Shown here piece by piece: positions 60,133 to 64,000 of a stretch of DNA of 64,000 bases (positions are counted from its first letter, which is position 1; each line of letters starts with the position of its first letter). The notes below the pieces were generated by a model. The model was not told the DNA's origin. It made no database searches and saw only the letters and a program-made list of their open reading frames with translations. Made by a program: the position numbers and the translations under genes. The DNA lies in NCBI GenBank assembly GCA_018819515.1, contig JAHJPX010000011.1:1-64000 (forward strand), written 5' to 3'. The stretch is from Gammaproteobacteria bacterium (GTDB lineage Bacteria; Pseudomonadota; Gammaproteobacteria; Burkholderiales; Rhodocyclaceae).

Positions 60133-60573
60133 ATGACGGTCTCCATCCAGGAAGAGGACTTCGACGTCGGCGCGGAAATCGCGGCGCTGACGGCCGGTTC
60201 GACCGATGCCGGCGCGGTGGCGAGTTTCGTCGGCGTTGTCCGCGGGACTGAAATCAATGCGATGACGCTCGAGCACTATCCGGCGATGACCGAAAAGGCG
60301 CTGAACGAAATCGTCGCCGAGGCGCTCCGCCGCTGGGACCTGTTTGGCGTCCGCGTGATCCACCGCGTCGGCCGCCTGTTGCCCGGCGACCGCATCGTGC
60401 TGGTGGCCGTCTCGTCCAGCCATCGGCAGGCCGCGTTCGCCGCGTGCGAATTCATCATGGACTACCTGAAGACGCAGGCGCCGTTCTGGAAGCGAGAAGA
60501 AACCGCAGCGGGCAGCCGCTGGGTCGATGCCCGCGAATCGGACGACGAAGCGCTGCGCCGCTGGTCCGACTAG
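60133..60573 (+). CDS. moaE: Molybdopterin synthase large subunit MoaE
   Basis: 146 residues. Conserved features: GAVASFVGVVRG, LEHYPAMTEKALNEI, RVIHRVGRLLPGD and AFAACEFIMDYLKTQAPFWKREE, cited as CEFIMDYLKTQAPFWKRE with the catalytic Lys region. ATG 60133 (MTVSIQEEDF) was chosen; an upstream in-frame ATG lies in the palindromic spacer. Its stop overlaps the 3' end of the convergent chemoreceptor gene by 4 bases. Confidence 0.94.
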   Translation: MTVSIQEEDFDVGAEIAALTAGSTDAGAVASFVGVVRGTEINAMTLEHYPAMTEKALNEIVAEALRRWDLFGVRVIHRVGRLLPGDRIVLVAVSSSHRQAAFAACEFIMDYLKTQAPFWKREETAAGSRWVDARESDDEALRRWSD

Positions 60574-62189
60574 GTCTTGAAGCGGCTGACGCCGGCCTGC
60601 AGGCGGTCGGCGCTTTCCTTGAGGGCCCGGGCCGCGGTCAGCGTCTCGCGGGCGGAACTGCTGGTGGTCTCGGCGGAGGTGGCGATCGATTCCAGGTTGC
60701 GGCCGATGTCGTGGCCCGCGCTCTTCTGCTCGGCCAGCGAGTGGTTGATCTCGTCCACGCCCTGATGTTCCTGATCGACCACCGTCATGCTCGCCCGCAG
60801 GCCTTCGGCGACCTTCTCCAGTGTCGTGCGGCTTTCCCGCAGCACCGATGTGCTGGCCTGGACCGCGCCTTCCAGGTTCTGCGATTGCGCCTGGATGCCC
60901 TGGGTAATGGTGTCGATCTCCGCCGCCGCCTTGCCGGACTTCTCCGCCAGGCCGCGCACCTCGTCGGCGACGACGGCGAAGCCGCGGCCGTGCTCGCCGG
61001 CCCGGGCCGCCTCGATGGCCGCATTGAGCGCCAGCAGGTTGGTCTGGTTGGCGATCTCCTTGACCTGGCCCGTCAACGTGGTGATGGTGCGCGAACTGCT
61101 GACGAACTCCTCGGTGGCGTTGGCGATGGCCTGGATCGCCTGTTCGATGCGGGCCATTTCCTGGCCCAGGTCGGCAATGCTGCGCGTGCCGTCCTGGGCG
61201 TGGCGCAGGCTCAGGTCGGACGTTTCGCGGACCGACTGGGCCGACGCCGATACCGACTCGATGCTGGTGATCAACTGCTGGATCGCGGCGGCGATCGCCG
61301 ACGAGGCATTGGACTGCGATTCCGAGGCGTTCGACATCCCGCCCGCCGTGTCGGCGACTTGCGTCGATTTTTCCGCGACCGCGCCCGCCTCGCGCTGCAC
61401 ATCGGCGATGGTCCGTTGCAGTCCGTCGAGGAAGCCGTTGAAAGACGCCGCGGTGCGGCCGATCTCGTCCGCCGATTCGATGGGCAGGCGACGGGTCAGA
61501 TCGCCATCGCCGGACTGGAGCTGGCGAATCGAATCTTCCAGTTGCAGCAGCGGCCTGCGCAGGCGGTTGATGGCGGAAGTCAGCATCAGCGCGGCGACCG
61601 CGAAGGCCAGCACGAAAGCCGCAATGCTGATCCAGCGATCCCGCCCGGCCCGGGCGGCGACATCCGCCTTCGCGGCGGCGACGGCGACGCCCTGTTCGTC
61701 GGCGCGCTTGAGCAGAATGTCCTTGAGCGCGCGCCAGGAGGGCGTTTCCTCCTTGTTCAACACCTGTATCGCTTCGCCGACCTGGTTCGCCCTGGCCAGG
61801 TCGCGCATGCGGTTCTTCAGCGCGGTGTTTTCCGCCCAGCGCCGCTCCATGTCGGCGAGCAGTTCGCGCTCGGCGCCGTCCGCCGCCACCCGCTGCGCCG
61901 CTTGCAGATGCCGCAGGAAATCCTGCTGCGCCTTGTCGAGATTCGCGTAAGCCTTCGGATTGGCGGGATCGAGGATGATGTTGCGTATCGCCTGGCCGGT
62001 CTGCAGACCCTGCGCATACATGCCGTTGTAGGCCTGCAACCGGGCCTGGTCGCGGTCGACGAAGTCGGCGAAGCGGTCCGCGACGTCGTCAAGCGACCAG
62101 AGCGCGGAGACGCCGCCCGCCAGCATTACCAGCAAGGACACGAGTCCCGCAACCAGCAGCGGCGTGCGGATGCTATTGCTTCCACCCAT
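60570..62189 (-). CDS. Methyl-accepting chemotaxis protein
   Basis: 539 residues. TM1 at about 10-30, a periplasmic helical sensor of four-helix-bundle type to about 185, TM2 at about 187-207, HAMP (RPLLQLEDSIRQLQSGDGDL, cited as LEDSIRQLQSGDGDLTRRL), then the cytoplasmic coiled coil with the hairpin EIANQTNLLALNAAIEAARAGE, cited as NQTNLLALNAAIEAARAGE. Ligand unknown. No CheR/CheB pentapeptide at the C-terminus. Single gene, followed on the same strand only by the convergent moaE. Confidence 0.93.
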   Translation of the reverse strand: MGGSNSIRTPLLVAGLVSLLVMLAGGVSALWSLDDVADRFADFVDRDQARLQAYNGMYAQGLQTGQAIRNIILDPANPKAYANLDKAQQDFLRHLQAAQRVAADGAERELLADMERRWAENTALKNRMRDLARANQVGEAIQVLNKEETPSWRALKDILLKRADEQGVAVAAAKADVAARAGRDRWISIAAFVLAFAVAALMLTSAINRLRRPLLQLEDSIRQLQSGDGDLTRRLPIESADEIGRTAASFNGFLDGLQRTIADVQREAGAVAEKSTQVADTAGGMSNASESQSNASSAIAAAIQQLITSIESVSASAQSVRETSDLSLRHAQDGTRSIADLGQEMARIEQAIQAIANATEEFVSSSRTITTLTGQVKEIANQTNLLALNAAIEAARAGEHGRGFAVVADEVRGLAEKSGKAAAEIDTITQGIQAQSQNLEGAVQASTSVLRESRTTLEKVAEGLRASMTVVDQEHQGVDEINHSLAEQKSAGHDIGRNLESIATSAETTSSSARETLTAARALKESADRLQAGVSRFKT

Positions 62190-62254
62190 GGTGGCTCCCC
62201 TTTATCGATCGGCGCCGACGGGCACCCCCCGACGCCGCCGGGCCTTCCGGAACC

Positions 62255-62773
62255 CTACTTCTTCGCCTTCGCCGCCGGGGCCTTCTTCGCCGCGTCGCCC
62301 GCGCTTTCGAACGCCGCCTTCGCCGCCCGGCCCATCTGTTCGTAGGCGGTGTTGGCGTTGGCCATCGCCTGCTGCATGGTTTCCAGCACGCTGGCGTTCT
62401 GGCCCGGCAGGGCCTTGAAGAAGGACTGGAAGGCGTCGACCAGGTCCTGGCTGCCCGCCGCCAGTTGTTCCGTCAGCAGGCGCGAAAACTCGGTCCGCGC
62501 GCTGTTGCCGATCTCGGCGACCTGCTGCGCGGCGGCGACCATCTTCTGCGTCGTTTCCTGGGCGTAGCGGGAGCGCAGGGCGACGATGTCCTGCGGGCTC
62601 GTCGATGCCGTCTGCGCCTTCGCCTGCTCGACGCTGTTCTCGAACAGCTCGCGGGCGAGACGGGACTGCAGCTCCATGATGCGCTGCGAATTGTCTATCG
62701 AGAGCTGCGCCAGACGCATGGCCGCTTCCATGTTCTTGCGCTGGATTTCGCTGAAATCGTTCTTGGTCGCCAT
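62255..62773 (-). CDS. Phasin family protein
   Basis: 172 residues, helical, with a typical phasin N-terminus (NMEAAMRLAQLSIDNSQRIMELQ, cited as NMEAAMRLAQLSIDNSQRI) and a Lys/Ala/Pro-rich tail KKAPAAKAKK. Phasins coat polyhydroxyalkanoate granules and control their size. Presence implies PHA storage in this organism. Preceded on the same strand by a spacer and the terminator of the right-end gene. Confidence 0.88.
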   Translation of the reverse strand: MATKNDFSEIQRKNMEAAMRLAQLSIDNSQRIMELQSRLARELFENSVEQAKAQTASTSPQDIVALRSRYAQETTQKMVAAAQQVAEIGNSARTEFSRLLTEQLAAGSQDLVDAFQSFFKALPGQNASVLETMQQAMANANTAYEQMGRAAKAAFESAGDAAKKAPAAKAKK

Positions 62774-62863
62774 GATCCGCCCTTTCTCTGGTGGTTGTCT
62801 TGTTTCCCTATCCTACCAGCAAATTCGCGGCATCCGCCTTGTGCCGGGCGGGCCCCGAAAAGA

Positions 62864-62895
62864 CAACGGGGCGGGGATTGCTCCCCGCCCCGTTG
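62864..62895 (-). terminator. Strong stem-loop terminator of the right-end gene
   Basis: CAACGGGGCGGGGA, TTGC, TCCCCGCCCCGTTG: a 14-bp perfect stem. On the minus strand it is followed by TCTTTTC. It lies 55 bp past the adhesin-like gene stop. Confidence 0.85.
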
Positions 62896-62949
62896 CCCGG
62901 GCGTTGCGGACCGGATCGGCGTGGTCGCGCCGAGACGGCTATCCGGCTT

Positions 62950-64000
62950 TTATGCCACCGGCGGGATGTACTCCAGGAGCACGAAGAAGTAACCGTCGCC
63001 AGGAACGGCATAGTACGGGTCCCCGGTCCCCGCCGTATCGCCGAGGTTGACCGCGCCGAAGTTGCCGAAGTACTCGCCCTCCGGGGCGCGGGTCGCCGAC
63101 CAGTACTCGTAGGACGCATAGCCGGGCATGTCGCTGCCGAGCGCGGTCCAGATGTCTTGCAGTTCCTGATACGTAGGCAGGGCGACCTCGTTGCTGTTGA
63201 GCGTGGCGTAGCGGTAGGTGTCGGTGGTGCCGTTTACCGCGTCCGCGTTCAGCCCACCGCCTGCGTCGTACAGGAAGATGCCGTCGAGATAGGTGTGGGT
63301 GGGCGAGTCGCCGCTGCCGCTGGGCATGCCGCCGCGGATGTCGCCGTCCGCGGTGATGTCCCAGAAGTAGTAGGTATGGCCGCCGACATCGAAGGGATTG
63401 ATGAGCTGGCCGGCGGCGCCGAGATCGACGGTCTCCGGAAGCTCGCCAGTGTCGCCGAAGCCGTCGTCCGTGACGTTCACGGTCACCGTCTGGGTGGAGG
63501 TATTCCCGTTTGCGTCTTCGGCCTGAATGATGACTTCATAGCTGTTGTCGGTGCCAGATCCCTCGGTACCGCCGTTGAAGCCGACCAGCTGGTTGAAGGC
63601 GAGGCCGGACGGATAAAGGACGGCACCCGGCGTGCCATATTCGCCGTACTGGTCGATGCCCGGGTCGGTGATCTGGAACAGGGCCTGATCGGCGCCGCCG
63701 ACGATCGTGTAGGTCACGCCGACGTTGCCGTCCGCGCTGGGGTCGTAGATTCGCGCGTCATAGGTGCCGTAGGTGTTGCTGGTCTGCACTGAGATGTTCT
63801 CGACGATGCTCACCGATGCCGTGGCGCCGCCGGCGAAGACCGGGGCCGTGACATCGCCGATGGTGATGGCATCGGCGGACTGCGCCGAGAGGTTGCCGGC
63901 GACGTCGACCGTGTAAAGGTGGTAGGTGCCGTTGGCGAGCCCGGCGAGCGCCAGATCGCGCGCATCGTAGTCCCAGCGCATCTCGATCGAGTTCTGCAAG
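62950..64000 (-). CDS. Cadherin/Ig-like secreted adhesin-type protein, 5' truncated
   Basis: The frame is open to the right edge of the window; at least 350 residues are visible and the start lies outside. Repeats of Asp/Gly-rich beta domains resembling cadherin-like modules are seen: GVTYTIVGGADQALFQITDPG, cited as TYTIVGGADQALFQI, and NSYEVIIQAEDANGNTSTQTVTVNVTD, cited as AEDANGNTSTQTVTVNVTD. The C-terminal ~120 residues contain LPTYQELQDIW, YEYWSAT and YFFVLLEYIPPVA, reminiscent of Lcl/DUF1566-like ends. Probably a large surface or secreted protein. Confidence 0.72.
   Translation of the reverse strand, partial: LQNSIEMRWDYDARDLALAGLANGTYHLYTVDVAGNLSAQSADAITIGDVTAPVFAGGATASVSIVENISVQTSNTYGTYDARIYDPSADGNVGVTYTIVGGADQALFQITDPGIDQYGEYGTPGAVLYPSGLAFNQLVGFNGGTEGSGTDNSYEVIIQAEDANGNTSTQTVTVNVTDDGFGDTGELPETVDLGAAGQLINPFDVGGHTYYFWDITADGDIRGGMPSGSGDSPTHTYLDGIFLYDAGGGLNADAVNGTTDTYRYATLNSNEVALPTYQELQDIWTALGSDMPGYASYEYWSATRAPEGEYFGNFGAVNLGDTAGTGDPYYAVPGDGYFFVLLEYIPPVA

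Overview
The window is GC-rich, gene-dense, single-chromosome bacterial DNA. The gene content points to a betaproteobacterium, most likely Rhodocyclales or a near relative. It includes NAGGN osmolyte synthesis, a FadN-type beta-oxidation protein, a phasin, PhoX, MoaD/MoaE/MoeA/MobB and an AbiE module. This placement is an inference from gene families and base composition; no rRNA is present to confirm it.

Layout. 1-1689: 3' part of a TonB/TolA-like protein with an I-P-E-P tandem repeat. 1812-6557: AraC-type regulator divergent from a fadN-fadA beta-oxidation pair. 6597-11256: leftward NAGGN operon (asnO, ngg, M42-type peptidase). 11598-11775: promoter, tRNA-Asp and terminator. 12029-12565: outer-membrane barrel protein. 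12593-31137: leftward operon of about 18.5 kb for trehalose and glycogen (glgB, glgE, treS-maltokinase, a TM-helix channel, glgX, treZ, a malQ-treY fusion, a debranching-like hydrolase). 31906-43051: leftward 13-gene operon for an Mrp-antiporter/complex-I-like respiratory complex of the Mbh/Mbx/Ehr type. It ends with a ferredoxin-FAD oxidoreductase fusion and a ferritin-like protein. 43245-49351: FeoB, a diheme lipoprotein and a PhoX lipoprotein. 49497-50768: MetY. 50902-58046: a DUF6516/HTH toxin-antitoxin-like pair, a flavodoxin-fold reductase, small membrane and secreted proteins, a DinG-type helicase, AbiEi/AbiEii, and an ATP-grasp protein. 58043-60573: mobB-moeA-moaD-moaE. 60570-62773: a chemoreceptor and a phasin. 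62950-64000: C-terminal part of a large secreted adhesin-like protein.

How the genes work together. The NAGGN and trehalose/glycogen operons lie on either side of tRNA-Asp. Together they give several compatible-solute and storage-glucan routes: TreYZ, TreS plus maltokinase feeding GlgE, and GlgB/GlgX/MalQ remodelling. A channel-like membrane protein sits inside the same transcription unit. The Mrp/complex-I-like operon probably couples oxidation of NAD(P)H or ferredoxin to Na+ or H+ movement. Its NuoD-like subunit keeps only half of a NiFe-type cysteine set.

The least ordinary signal is an interspersed repeat with the core GTCAGCCGTGGCGACACGCC. I count about 16 copies, on both strands, roughly one per 4 kb. 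Several lie inside conserved genes, where they are read in frame as peptides such as KVSRGDTP, GVSPRLTF or KSAVATR. Two copies belong to a 93-bp long form of identical length. I know of no description of this element.
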